A stretch of DNA of 64,000 nucleotides. Origin: CAZSNT01 sp964607765 (GTDB taxonomy: Bacteria > Verrucomicrobiota > Lentisphaeria > Oligosphaerales > JABHEG01). The notes under the pieces are model-generated. The model did no database searches. It was not told the DNA's origin and saw nothing but the letters and a program-made list of their open reading frames with translations. The stretch is taken from the NCBI GenBank assembly GCA_964607765.1, contig CAZSNT010000002.1:1-64000 (forward strand), given 5' to 3'. This document shows, piece after piece, positions 53,088 to 62,864 of the stretch. Each line of letters begins with the position of its first letter. The stretch's first letter is position 1. Position numbers and translations under genes: made by a program.

Positions 53088-55178
53088 ATGAGAGACGCGG
53101 CGGGACATCTTTTGCACGGTGAGAGCGGCATGATCGTTGAGTTCGTTCTCGCCATGCTCTTGCTGCTGGGATTTCTGGTCTTCGCGATCATTTTCGGTCG
53201 CGCGTTTTCTGAACGCAGCCGGATGCTTGCAGCCAATCGCACCGTCGCGTGGATGTACACGCACGCTGATCCGGACGACAAGATCAACGGGCTCCAAGGC
53301 TTCCAACGCATGGCGGAGAATGGAGAGCTGGCCGATCTTCTCGCAGAGTGGCACTTCCAAACAGGCACACGGGCGGAAGGTGTGGTGGTAGTGGGAGAGG
53401 ACAACGTGGAGAATGGCGTCTTCATCGAGAAGCCAGACGGGAGTCGCGTAGACCTTTCACCGACTCTGAAGAGTATCGCCCAAGAAGGGCTGGACAACCG
53501 TACCGTGGAGTCGAGGAGCTCTGAGGAGCGCCTTGGCGGGACAACCGTGGAGGCGGAGGGCGTTGACCGGATGGATCTTGGCGCCACCGTTGCGGGCATG
53601 ACCATGAGTCTGATGGGGGGCTTTGTGAAGTTCCTGTCGAGAGACTTCGAACACTACCATGCCCACATTGGCTATGGCATGCCGGTGATGTTCCCACGCC
53701 GGACGCTGGCCGTCTTCTGGGGGGATGACATGGTTCAGGATCTGGACTCTTTAGGGGGATTGGGAAGAAGCACGTCGTCAACGGGAGAGCCTGGTCAGGT
53801 GTATGCTTTCATCAAGCCGTCGTGGAGTGGCGGCTGCGTCATGCCGATGCTCGATGCCGGCAACGGCGGCGGTGCCCTGCAGGACATTGCCGAGAACCTG
53901 CAAGCCGTCATGTCCACGGCGGAACAGACCAGCGATGCTGCAGATCAGACCCCTGACAGATACCGACCGTACATGCACACTGACGATGGCGGCAAGATCC
54001 AGGGGTACTTCATTGAGGCCGGCCAAGAGCCCAAACTGAACGTCGAAGCCATGAAGGCGTTGCTGGTATTCGAGAAGGAGCACTTTGGCCCATCGGCTGC
54101 CCCCGCTGGTGCCGGGACGGCCTCATACGTGCCTTTAAGCAACAGTGAGGCGGCAGATGCGGCAGCAGATGATGCCGACCCGCGCCTAGAGCCTTTTGTG
54201 GGAGCTGACGGCGAGCCACTGTGGCGAACGGAAGACGAGCAGACCGCCTTGCTTCACATGCTCGACCAAGACCCGGGCCTGACGCCGGAAGGGCTTGCTC
54301 ACGCTCAGGATATGGCAATGTTGGCCAACGCCACCTATCTCAAGGATCCAGACAAGCCGGAACTGGGGCTCCATGACACCGTCCCGCCGGGCTATGTGAG
54401 AGTGAGTGATGAGGATCTGCAAGAGCTTGGATTGACGCGCGATGATTTCGAGGACGAAGACTCAGGTTTCTACGCCGATCTGTACTATGACGAACGCAAT
54501 GACACGTACACGCTCGCGTTCCGAGGAACCGAACTCCCGACGCTCCGGGATCTGCTGAGGCTCGCGTTCCGAGGAAGGATACCCCCGACGCTCCAGGTCC
54601 TGCTGAAGGAAGACGACTCAAGTCTGGGCGATCTAAGCGCTGACCTGGAGCAGGCGGTTGGCCTAAGCACGCCGCAGTACGAGGCGGCGGTCTCGCTGGC
54701 CCATGAGCTCCAGCACTGCCTTGGCGACAGGTTCGTCCACATCACTGGGCACTCGCTCGGGGGTGGGCTCGCCGCAACGGCATCCATGACGACTGGCGTG
54801 CGGGCAACGACATTCAATGCGGCTGGTCTGCATGAGAACACCGTCGACTCTTTCGCCAAGTTCGGTGTCGATCAGATCACGAACTATCGGGTGCAGGGCG
54901 AGATACTGACGTATTTACAAGAGGAGGAGCCACCAATAAGCGTGCCACGGTCCCTCGTGCCGGTTCCACAAGTGCTGCCTAGATGGCCTTGGTCAAGTCA
55001 CGAAGTTTCCGTGCCCCTGCCCGATGCAGTTGGCAGGCAGCTCACTATCGATGCACTTGACTCCGACGGCCGGTCTCGATCTGGGCGGGAAGGCGTTGGA
55101 GAGTCCTTTGCTCGGCATGGCATGGACTGCGTGATGCGAGGGATGATGATCGATGATGAGAGGGGGGCGCCGGAATGA
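53088..55178 (+). CDS. TadE-like protein fused to a class 3 lipase-type alpha/beta-hydrolase
   Basis: 696 residues. The N-terminal segment GESGMIVEFVLAMLLLLGFL is TadE-like. Residues about 415-660 look like lipase class 3/DUF2974: YTLAFRGTE near 475 and ITGHSLGGGLAATAS with the nucleophile Ser near 554; Asp and His partners are not assigned. A 48-bp tandem duplication (54513-54560 and 54561-54608) repeats LAFRGxxxPTLxxLL inside the oxyanion-side region. Lipase activity outside the membrane is inferred. The last base group overlaps the ankyrin gene (ATGA). Confidence 0.78.
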   Translation: MRDAAGHLLHGESGMIVEFVLAMLLLLGFLVFAIIFGRAFSERSRMLAANRTVAWMYTHADPDDKINGLQGFQRMAENGELADLLAEWHFQTGTRAEGVVVVGEDNVENGVFIEKPDGSRVDLSPTLKSIAQEGLDNRTVESRSSEERLGGTTVEAEGVDRMDLGATVAGMTMSLMGGFVKFLSRDFEHYHAHIGYGMPVMFPRRTLAVFWGDDMVQDLDSLGGLGRSTSSTGEPGQVYAFIKPSWSGGCVMPMLDAGNGGGALQDIAENLQAVMSTAEQTSDAADQTPDRYRPYMHTDDGGKIQGYFIEAGQEPKLNVEAMKALLVFEKEHFGPSAAPAGAGTASYVPLSNSEAADAAADDADPRLEPFVGADGEPLWRTEDEQTALLHMLDQDPGLTPEGLAHAQDMAMLANATYLKDPDKPELGLHDTVPPGYVRVSDEDLQELGLTRDDFEDEDSGFYADLYYDERNDTYTLAFRGTELPTLRDLLRLAFRGRIPPTLQVLLKEDDSSLGDLSADLEQAVGLSTPQYEAAVSLAHELQHCLGDRFVHITGHSLGGGLAATASMTTGVRATTFNAAGLHENTVDSFAKFGVDQITNYRVQGEILTYLQEEEPPISVPRSLVPVPQVLPRWPWSSHEVSVPLPDAVGRQLTIDALDSDGRSRSGREGVGESFARHGMDCVMRGMMIDDERGAPE

Positions 55179-55987
55179 GGGTAAGCACTGTTGTTCTGAC
55201 GGTGTCCGTCTGTCTTTCCTCTGCGGTTTGGCTGGAGGGGGCCTCAGTCGAGGAGCTCGTCTTTGTCGAATCGCCGTATGTCGAGGCAGCCAAGGCAGTG
55301 TCGCAAGGTGATGTGGACACTCTCACCGAACTCATTGGGAAGGGTTTGGACGTCAACCACCAAGGGCAGGAAACCAGAACGCCTTGGGGCAAGGACACTG
55401 TCTCGCTTCTGCTCTGGGCCACGCTTACGGAGAACCTCGAGGCCGTCGCCGCCCTAGTTGCCGCTGGTGCGGATCCGAACAAGGCGACGCGAAAGGGAAT
55501 GGCGCCGCTCATCGTGGCATCGAGATTGAAGAGCCAAGCCCTGTTCGAATTGCTTCTCGTGCGATACAAGGCAGATCCGAACAGAATCGTCAGGCGAGGC
55601 CGCCCAAAGACTGCGCTGATGGTAACACTCAAGGAGCGACGGAATTTGGGAGACGCGCGCTTTGAGCGTGCTGAGTTGCTCCTTAAGCACGGTGCGAAAA
55701 TCAACTTGGACATGGGTAGAGGGGAGACTGCGATTACCGCATTCGCCAAGCTGGAGGACTGGCGCGCCGTGCTGTGGCTGTTGATGCACGGTGCAGATCA
55801 CGAACTGCGTGACAAGGTGGGGGCAACCGCCGTGTCCTACCTGCGGAACAGCTACCGCGCAGACACCCTTGCGCCCTCGGAAGCGTATACCTATCGTGAT
55901 AACGTTCGCGACTGGCTGCTGGCACACGGCGTCGCACGTGAGAGTATTTACCCGCGCCAAGACCCGAAGTCGCGGGATGACGAATAG
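55175..55987 (+). CDS. Exported ankyrin-repeat protein
   Basis: 270 residues. A signal peptide of about 23 residues (MRVSTVVLTVSVCLSSAVWL) precedes four or five ankyrin-like repeats with VDTLTELIGKGLDVN, AVAALVAAGADPNKAT, LFELLLVRYKADPN, AELLLKHGAKIN and VLWLLMHGAD. Bacterial ankyrin proteins next to lipases or phospholipases often act as immunity or inhibitor partners; the direct ATGA coupling to the lipase fusion makes that attractive here, but it is inference. Confidence 0.85.
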   Translation: MRVSTVVLTVSVCLSSAVWLEGASVEELVFVESPYVEAAKAVSQGDVDTLTELIGKGLDVNHQGQETRTPWGKDTVSLLLWATLTENLEAVAALVAAGADPNKATRKGMAPLIVASRLKSQALFELLLVRYKADPNRIVRRGRPKTALMVTLKERRNLGDARFERAELLLKHGAKINLDMGRGETAITAFAKLEDWRAVLWLLMHGADHELRDKVGATAVSYLRNSYRADTLAPSEAYTYRDNVRDWLLAHGVARESIYPRQDPKSRDDE

Positions 55988-56086
55988 GGGCTGTTGTGCT
56001 GGCGGCACGAGCAGAAGAAAGCTGAGCAGTGAGGGCGAGCGCAGCAGACTGGCTACCGTGATTCGAAAGGCAATGGTGCAGGTAAC

Positions 56087-56890
56087 GTGACGCGAATCGA
56101 AGCAATTCGGCCCGTGCTCGCCCGTGTGGCGGCGACGTTCGTCCTGATCGGGCTGATCGGGTCACTCGGATGGGCCTACCATCTTCGGGAACGGTTGCTG
56201 CGGTCAGTAGCCGCCCCAGATCGCTCGGCAGTGCCGAAGGAAGGGCCTGCATTGCCCTCATTGCCGTTGACTGGCATCTTCGATGGGGGCGTGACGACCG
56301 GAGGAATGACGATGAGGCCCGTGCCGACGGAAGGTCGCGCTCTTGCTGACGTAGCGTTAGCTTTGGAGGCAGAGAGACGGGGGCAAGGTTGGCTCCCACT
56401 GGAGTCGCCACGCGAACTGCAGGCAGTCCCGGGCATCCGGGCATTGACAGCGCTTCGGAAAGGCAACGAGATTTGGATGGCGTTGGGGTTCGGCGGGCAA
56501 GGACAGGATCATCTGTGGGAATGCCAACTGGATGAAAGGCGCTTTGACGAGGAATGGGCACGGGATCCGCTGGAGGGCACGCGGGATTTCCCGGGGCGTG
56601 ACCTGGCCGGGATTCCGCGTCCGCGGGATTCTGTTCGGGCCTTTTCGATGCTGTCAGAGTCCTCAAACAGCGGCTTGGCTAGCTACCGGCTGGATTCAAC
56701 CCTCAGCCAGGCCGCGCAGGCATACGCGGCCGATCTGACCGCCTGCGGCTGGAGGGCGTTTAACGCCGATCCGGCCGGCCAGGCGGCGTGCTACGTGCGG
56801 GGCAGAGAGCTCTGTGTTGTCTGGCACTCAGTGTCCGCTGCAAACGACAAACCATACACAACGGTGATGTACTATGGCGAATCAAGGTGA
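56087..56890 (+). CDS. Membrane-anchored periplasmic protein of the Tad locus
   Basis: 267 residues, GTG start. One N-terminal membrane segment (VAATFVLIGLIGSLGWAYHL) is followed by a periplasmic region with no recognised domain; the end contains ACYVRGRELCVVWHSV, with two Cys that could pair. It overlaps cpaB by 17 nt, so the two are coupled. The 99-bp gap upstream (55988-56086) is the largest between 49.3 kb and here. Function unknown. Confidence 0.65.
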   Translation: MTRIEAIRPVLARVAATFVLIGLIGSLGWAYHLRERLLRSVAAPDRSAVPKEGPALPSLPLTGIFDGGVTTGGMTMRPVPTEGRALADVALALEAERRGQGWLPLESPRELQAVPGIRALTALRKGNEIWMALGFGGQGQDHLWECQLDERRFDEEWARDPLEGTRDFPGRDLAGIPRPRDSVRAFSMLSESSNSGLASYRLDSTLSQAAQAYAADLTACGWRAFNADPAGQAACYVRGRELCVVWHSVSAANDKPYTTVMYYGESR

Positions 56891-57770
56891 TGTGACTCGC
56901 GTTACGCAGGCTAACCCGGGGACGCAAGACGTGAAGGCAGGCAGTAGCGGCTTGATGACGCAGTTGCCGCTGATTGCTGGCGCGGCGTTGGCCCTCGTCG
57001 GGTTCGTGCTCGTGAACTCGGCAACCAATGAGCGCGTGGCGCGTATCAAGAAGAAGTATGAGCGACCAATGGTTGGTGTCCTTGCCGCGAAGAGAGGCCT
57101 GAGCCGGGGCGACACGGTCAAGTCGTCCGATCTCGGCTGGAAGGAAGTGGTCAAGGAGGAACAGCCGGTAGGCACGATCAAGTTCGGGAACCCCGATGAG
57201 AGCTCGGAAAGCCGCCGCAAGTACGAAGACCAGTTGGCCATGCTGGAGGGACTCAAGGTGCGCCGAGACATCGGGAAGGGGGAGATCCTGCACGAAACGG
57301 ATTTCGAAACGGAGCTGGGTGAGACTTTGGGCGAGATTGTGCGCGAGGGCTACCGGGCTTTCGCTATCGATGTCTCCCGGAACTCGCTCTTGGGTGGCCT
57401 GCTCCAGCCCAACGACCGCGTTGATGTACTGGCCACCTACAGCTCGACCGCATTTGTCATCGGCGTGAACACGCAGTCGACTCGAGGCGGAGGCCGGGAA
57501 GAGACGGCAGTGATCCTAGAGAACGTACCGGTCGTTGCCGTTGGCGGGCGACTGGCGCGGGCCAGTGCGGCAGGGCGCGGCACATCCGGCACGGTTGTGC
57601 TGGAACTGACACCAGACGAAGCACTCACACTGACTCACGTGCAGAACAGGGCGCGACTGTCCCTGTTGCTGCGTTCGCCGGCTGACGCGACATCGAAGTA
57701 CCAGAAACCACGTGTGGACTCGGCAGATGTGGGCGCCGTATTGGAGAGAGGCTTTGTCCCTCAGAAGTGA
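56874..57770 (+). CDS. cpaB: Flp pilus assembly protein CpaB/RcpC
   Basis: 298 residues. Membrane segment LPLIAGAALALVGFVLVNS near 29-47, then a SAF-type domain VGVLAAKRGLSRGDTVKSSD and the family core YRAFAIDVSRNSLLGGLLQP followed by NDRVDVLATY. The end TVVLELTPDEALTLTHVQNR matches the RcpC C-terminal part. It links the secretin to the inner-membrane platform. Confidence 0.9.
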   Translation: MANQGDVTRVTQANPGTQDVKAGSSGLMTQLPLIAGAALALVGFVLVNSATNERVARIKKKYERPMVGVLAAKRGLSRGDTVKSSDLGWKEVVKEEQPVGTIKFGNPDESSESRRKYEDQLAMLEGLKVRRDIGKGEILHETDFETELGETLGEIVREGYRAFAIDVSRNSLLGGLLQPNDRVDVLATYSSTAFVIGVNTQSTRGGGREETAVILENVPVVAVGGRLARASAAGRGTSGTVVLELTPDEALTLTHVQNRARLSLLLRSPADATSKYQKPRVDSADVGAVLERGFVPQK

Positions 57771-57861
57771 CAGGAACAGGAAGAGGAGAACGACGAACAT
57801 GGATTGCGGACATAAGTCAATGAGCTGCTCATGTGGCAGTAGCGGCAAAGGAGGAACGGCG

Positions 57862-60291
57862 ATGGTAAGGGCAAACTACGGTGTATGTGCAGTGCGGAGT
57901 GTCTCCATGGCCGCGGTTGCGTTGCTCCTGGGGTTTGGCGGCGTGCTGTTTGCGGCCCCCATTCCGGAGGCGATGAAGCTGAAAGAAGACGAGATCCAGA
58001 TAGTCGATTTCGGTCAGGCTGCGGCCAGGGTGACAGCCAGTTCCGCGACGGTCGCCGTCAAACTGATCAACAACGACACGTGTCTTCAGGTGACCGGGCG
58101 ACGCGAAGGTACGGCGACTGTGACCTACGAGCTGCGAGATGGCGCGAAGGGCACAATCGGTGTCACGGTAGGGAGAATCGTGCGGGAGGACGTGGACCGG
58201 GCGAAGAAGCTCTTGGATCGCATGGTCGCAGACGTTCCGGGGATCAACCGCATTGAGATCGTTGCGGACGTTGTCGAGGTAGAGGGGGCCATTGTGGCTG
58301 TCAGAGATTGGGCGGCCTGGCGTCGCGCCAAGGCGCGGCTCGAACAGCAGGGGCTGGCGGGCTGTGTGGATTGCATCGTGGTGTTCAAGCCGCCGGCCGA
58401 CCGGATTCTCCAGGCTTTGCGTGCCGCCGTTGATGGTGCAGATGCAGGGATCTACCAGTCGACCGTTGCTCTGGACATCGGCGAGGACGGAGTCTTCACG
58501 GTTGGCTTGGGCGGGTTGGTGGCTGACAGTCAAGTGGGTGGCATCTACCTGGAGAGGGTCAAGAAGGCGGCGGAGCGGCTCGGCGTCGAAGGGGACATGC
58601 TTCAGCTAAACAAGAACTTCAGGACGGTCGATGCTGCCCAGGGCGAACTTGGGCAGATTCTGAGCCAGCGCCCAGAGGTCTGCCGTATCGCGGTCCAGAT
58701 TGCACGCGGCCTAGAGGGCAAAGGCGTCAGCTTCATCGTGTCGGGCGTGTTACGCGATGACAAGGCCAAGGAGCAGGTGACGACGGCCATTGGGCGGTAT
58801 GCCGAACACGATCTGAAGCTGCCTCAGTCAGGCCACTCAGTCAACACAGACAAATGCACAACACCCGCACGGATCGCGCAGGCGCTTGGCGCTGCCATAC
58901 CGGTTTCGGATCCTGGTGTCCACCACGTTTCTTTGACGGTCGATGTGGGCGACGAGGGGGCGTGCGCCGTGAAGTTGGGCGGCCTCGTTGCCGACGACCA
59001 GGTCGGCGAGATCTGTGAGGCCGCGGTCAGGACAGCAGCCGAACGCCTCGGTATCTCCGCAGACGCTGTGCAGTTGACCAAGGAGCTCAAGACCGTTGCT
59101 GGGGCCCAGGCGATCCTCGCGGGCTTCCTCAATCAGCGCTCCGATGTCTGCCTTGCTGCGGTGCGTGTGTCACCCACGCTGGATCCCAAAGGCGTGCAGT
59201 TCGGCTTCTCTGGCGTGTTCCAGGACGAGAGCGCAAAGGGCAAAGCGAAGCAGGTGATAGATCGCTATGCCGGTCACACGTTGGGCCTGGCAAAGGGCGC
59301 GTTCTCTGTGACTGAAGCCAGTAGTTTCACGCCAGCCCTCATTCAGCAGCACTTGACTCAGCTTCCGGCGTTGGCTGACCACACCGTGTCAGTAGCCTTC
59401 AGAAACGGTGTTGCTGACGTTTCTGTCCGCGGCAGCGTGGGCGACCAGGCGCAGATGGAGAAAGCCAAAAGCGCGGTCAACCAGTACTTCCAGAGCATGA
59501 AACTGGACGGCATGACGTGTCAGTATGATTTGAGTGTCTCGGACCAGCTGATCGAGGTCGAGGTCATCCAATACCTGCTCTCAGATTCCTTCGACAAGAA
59601 TGTAGGAACCAACCTGCTCGAGGCCCTTGATGTCAACTTGAACGGCAATGTCGTCAGCCAGACCGGCACTAGTCCGACGTATACGCTCAACGGCGGATTC
59701 AGTATCAACAAGCTGTTTGACTTCTTTGACTCGAACGGTTTCCGCGCGGGTAAGGAAGGTCAGACCATTCAAGTCCGCAACGGCGAGAAGGGCACGTCTT
59801 TTGTCGGCCGCAAGCTCATGGTCAAAGTCACGGGCGACGAAGGCGAGGGCAGTGTGGAGGAGATATCCGTCGGGTTCGACGTGAGCGTGACGCCGGTCAT
59901 CAAGGCAGGGGACAAGGTCAGTCTGGACGTGGAGGCGACCATCCGCAGCCTTGGCGACTACAACCCGCAGAGCGCCACCTACGAGGTGCAAGAAAGCTCT
60001 GTGACCACGACGCACGAGATCAAGTTCAATCACTGGGCTGCACTGAGCACGAATCGTGCGGAAGTGACCGCTGCCGGCAAGAGCGGCGTTCCGGGTATCA
60101 GGAAGGTGTGGCCTCTCAGCTGGATTGCGGGGAGCAAGACGAAGGACCGACGCAAGTCCACTTGGATCTTGGTGGTCATCCCACGGAAGACGGATGTGAC
60201 GTATACGGAAGAGGCTTCTGTCTCGGCCGAGACGGAACAGGTGATTGCCAAGATCAAGGCGAAGATGGCCGAAGGCAAAACGTGGAAATGA
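57862..60291 (+). CDS. cpaC: Tad secretin, CpaC/RcpA-like
   Basis: 809 residues from ATG 57862, which has AAGGAGG 7 nt upstream; ATG 57799 in the same frame is an alternative with a Cys-rich extension. A signal peptide (SMAAVALLLGFGGVLFA) is followed by an N-terminal domain with BON-like repeats (for example VADVSVRGSVGDQAQMEKAK) and a C-terminal secretin barrel: KAGDKVSLDVEATIRSL, VPGIRKVWPLSW and WILVVIPRKTD. It is longer than typical CpaC (about 450-550), because the periplasmic BON-like part is triplicated. It forms the outer-membrane pore. Confidence 0.82.
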   Translation: MVRANYGVCAVRSVSMAAVALLLGFGGVLFAAPIPEAMKLKEDEIQIVDFGQAAARVTASSATVAVKLINNDTCLQVTGRREGTATVTYELRDGAKGTIGVTVGRIVREDVDRAKKLLDRMVADVPGINRIEIVADVVEVEGAIVAVRDWAAWRRAKARLEQQGLAGCVDCIVVFKPPADRILQALRAAVDGADAGIYQSTVALDIGEDGVFTVGLGGLVADSQVGGIYLERVKKAAERLGVEGDMLQLNKNFRTVDAAQGELGQILSQRPEVCRIAVQIARGLEGKGVSFIVSGVLRDDKAKEQVTTAIGRYAEHDLKLPQSGHSVNTDKCTTPARIAQALGAAIPVSDPGVHHVSLTVDVGDEGACAVKLGGLVADDQVGEICEAAVRTAAERLGISADAVQLTKELKTVAGAQAILAGFLNQRSDVCLAAVRVSPTLDPKGVQFGFSGVFQDESAKGKAKQVIDRYAGHTLGLAKGAFSVTEASSFTPALIQQHLTQLPALADHTVSVAFRNGVADVSVRGSVGDQAQMEKAKSAVNQYFQSMKLDGMTCQYDLSVSDQLIEVEVIQYLLSDSFDKNVGTNLLEALDVNLNGNVVSQTGTSPTYTLNGGFSINKLFDFFDSNGFRAGKEGQTIQVRNGEKGTSFVGRKLMVKVTGDEGEGSVEEISVGFDVSVTPVIKAGDKVSLDVEATIRSLGDYNPQSATYEVQESSVTTTHEIKFNHWAALSTNRAEVTAAGKSGVPGIRKVWPLSWIAGSKTKDRRKSTWILVVIPRKTDVTYTEEASVSAETEQVIAKIKAKMAEGKTWK

Positions 60292-61988
60292 GCGACAGCA
60301 CGAAACAGCCGGCCACTGACGGCCCTGCCTATGTCCTTCGACTGACCAAGTCGGGTGCGTGTCTCGATCTGCACGCAGGTCAGTCCTACAGCATCGGCAG
60401 TGATCCGGAGGCCGACCTGAAGCTCTCTGGGGACGATTTCGTCTCACGTCGACACGCCTGGATTCGTGTGCTTCAGGGCGGCACTGTGGAGCTGTCCGAC
60501 GGCCCCAGTCGCAACGGCACGTTCGTCAACAGCCAACTGGTGACGCAGACCGGGCTGAGAGTCGGCGACCGGGTCATGATCGGTGACACGGAACTCGTGC
60601 TGGAAGGCGGGACGCTCCCCGCTGCCTCGGCCGCGCCGAAACCCAAACGCGGTCCTGCTTCACACGACACGCCCGTTCGGCCTCCACGGACGGCCCAGCG
60701 CGTGAGCCAGGAGCCGGCTGACAGCGGCCCGTTGTTCGCCTATCGGGGCAAGGTTCACGAGAAGGTGGTCCAGTGGTTGCTGAAGTGCAAGCCGGGTGAC
60801 AGCTCGGACGAGCAGAGACAGGCCTTGGTCGAATCGCTGCTCGACCAGGTGATGGGCGAAGACAGGCCTCCACGCGGTGTCGCCAGAGCTGAGGCCCGGC
60901 GGACAATCCTGCGCGACCTGACTGGCATGGGGCCGATCGAGCCTCTGCTGCAAGACGATGACATCGAGGAGATCATGGTCAACAGCGAGGACGTCATCTA
61001 TGTGGCCTCACACGGGCGCATTAAGCGGATACCCGCCCGGTTCCTGAACCGCACGCAACTGATGAACGTTATCGAGAAGATCGTGACACCTCTGGGGAAG
61101 CAGATTGACGAGGCCACCCCGAGGGTTGACGCGACGCTGCCGGATGGCAGCCGCGTCAACGCCATCATTCCGCCGCTGGCTTTGGCCGGGCCTTGCGTGA
61201 CGATCAGGAAGTTCCGCAAAAGTGGGTTCACTGCGCAGGACTTGATTGACAAGGGCGCAATCAACGAACGTATGCTGGCGTTCTTTCAGCTCTGCGTGGC
61301 GAATCGCCTGAACATCCTGATCTCTGGGGGGACAGGCTCAGGCAAGACAACCATGCTCAATATGTTCTCCAGCTTCATCCCTCCGGGCGAACGCATCGTC
61401 ACTATCGAAGACACGCCTGAACTGCGACTAATGCAGGACCACGTTGTGCGGCTTCAGACACGCACAGCCAATATCGAGGGCCGAGGCGAGGTCAGCATTC
61501 GGGACTTGGTGATCAACGCCTTGCGCATGCGCCCGGACCGCATTGTGGTCGGCGAATGTCGCGGAGGCGAAGCGTTGGACATGATCCAAGCCATGAACAC
61601 AGGGCACGATGGCTCCCTGACTACGGCTCACGCCAACTCGCCGCGTGATGCGCTGCGGCGGCTGGAGGTCATGTGCCTGATGTCCGGCATGCAGATTCCC
61701 ATGGAAGCGGTGCGGGAGCAAATCGCTTCAGCCATCAACGTGGTCGTGCAGATTGCACGGTTCTTCGATGGCAGTCGGCGTGTCGTGTCTGTGGCGGAAG
61801 TTACCGGCATCCAGAGCGGGAATCACTCGCTGCACGAGATCTTCGAGTTCAGACGAGAGGGATTCGACGCCGACGGCAATGTGAAGGGCGCTTTTGCATG
61901 CACGGGAGCCCCTCCTCCGCTTGTTGACAGTTTCGCCGAAATGGGAGTCTCCGTGGATCGTGGACTATTCCGGGAGGGACCGATGTAA
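60288..61988 (+). CDS. cpaF: CpaF/TadA secretion ATPase with N-terminal FHA domain
   Basis: 566 residues, start overlapping the secretin stop (ATGA). The FHA domain (about 15-105) has YSIGSDPEADLKLSGDDFVS, then RRHAWIRV and GPSRNGTFVNSQ, including the Arg, Ser and Asn that read phosphothreonine. A Pro-rich linker leads to the type II/IV ATPase: Walker A SGGTGSGKTT near 346, RPDRIVVGECRGGEALDM and TGHDGSLTTAHANSP. It powers pilus assembly or secretion. FHA fusions to CpaF are uncommon and imply gating by Thr phosphorylation. Confidence 0.92.
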   Translation: MSDSTKQPATDGPAYVLRLTKSGACLDLHAGQSYSIGSDPEADLKLSGDDFVSRRHAWIRVLQGGTVELSDGPSRNGTFVNSQLVTQTGLRVGDRVMIGDTELVLEGGTLPAASAAPKPKRGPASHDTPVRPPRTAQRVSQEPADSGPLFAYRGKVHEKVVQWLLKCKPGDSSDEQRQALVESLLDQVMGEDRPPRGVARAEARRTILRDLTGMGPIEPLLQDDDIEEIMVNSEDVIYVASHGRIKRIPARFLNRTQLMNVIEKIVTPLGKQIDEATPRVDATLPDGSRVNAIIPPLALAGPCVTIRKFRKSGFTAQDLIDKGAINERMLAFFQLCVANRLNILISGGTGSGKTTMLNMFSSFIPPGERIVTIEDTPELRLMQDHVVRLQTRTANIEGRGEVSIRDLVINALRMRPDRIVVGECRGGEALDMIQAMNTGHDGSLTTAHANSPRDALRRLEVMCLMSGMQIPMEAVREQIASAINVVVQIARFFDGSRRVVSVAEVTGIQSGNHSLHEIFEFRREGFDADGNVKGAFACTGAPPPLVDSFAEMGVSVDRGLFREGPM

Positions 61989-62845
61989 TGTTGCTCGGGT
62001 GGGCATTGTGGACAGCGGGGCTGTTCTTTGTTGGCTTTGTCGGCGGCCGCGTTCTGGCCGGCAAGCATCGGGAGTATGCTGACCGTTTCAAGACGTCTGT
62101 GGCTCCGAACGTGGGGATTCTGGCCATCAGCATCACGCCGGACGACCTGTTCCGCATCAGCGTCTGCAGCGGGATAGCGGGAGCGGGATTCGGGATGTTC
62201 CTGGCCATGCAGGCGGGGGCCTTGGCCATGGTGTTCCTGGGCGTCGTATTCGCCGTCGGCGCATTCTCTGCTCCCAAAGTCTTTGTGGCGCTTGTCTGCG
62301 CACGCCGGCGTGAACTCTTTGTGAGGCAGCTGCCCGATGCCATTGATATGATGTGTCGGGCCATGGGTACGGGCCGAGTCATCATGGGGTCGATGCAGCT
62401 CGCGGCGGAGGAGATGCCGGCCCCACTCAGCGAGGAGTTCCGGATCTCGCTTGGCATCGTGCGGCACACAGGGCGGGACGAGGGCCTCGAACTCCTTGCA
62501 GAGAGGATGAGGCTGCCCGATGTGAGGATGTTCGTCGTCGTCATGCAACTGACCATGACGAAAGGCGGGGACAGTGTTGAGCCGCTCCGGAACCTGTCCG
62601 TCACGCTTCGGAATCGATTCAACATGGAGCGCAAAGTCCGGGCGCTGATTTCTCAGGTTAAGCTCCAGGCAATCGTTATCGCCATGCTGCCGGCCGTGGT
62701 GTTCGTGGCCTTCCTGTTTATCGTGCCGGACATGATGCACGTGTTCCTCCATCACCCTATAGGGCCTTTCGTGATTGGGCTCGTCGTCTTGCTCGAATTG
62801 CTGGGTGGATACGTCATGTGGAAGATGTCGCAACTGGATTATTGA
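61988..62845 (+). CDS. tadB: Tad inner-membrane platform protein TadB
   Basis: 285 residues; start overlaps the CpaF stop by one base (TAATG). T2SSF family layout: membrane segments near the N-terminus, a cytoplasmic helical domain (RRELFVRQLPDAIDMMCRAM, MTKGGDSVEPLRNLSVTLRN) and two C-terminal segments (IAMLPAVVFVAFLFIVPDMM, PFVIGLVVLLELLGG). Confidence 0.92.
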   Translation: MLLGWALWTAGLFFVGFVGGRVLAGKHREYADRFKTSVAPNVGILAISITPDDLFRISVCSGIAGAGFGMFLAMQAGALAMVFLGVVFAVGAFSAPKVFVALVCARRRELFVRQLPDAIDMMCRAMGTGRVIMGSMQLAAEEMPAPLSEEFRISLGIVRHTGRDEGLELLAERMRLPDVRMFVVVMQLTMTKGGDSVEPLRNLSVTLRNRFNMERKVRALISQVKLQAIVIAMLPAVVFVAFLFIVPDMMHVFLHHPIGPFVIGLVVLLELLGGYVMWKMSQLDY

Positions 62846-62864
62846 TTTCCTGAAGGAGGGATCG

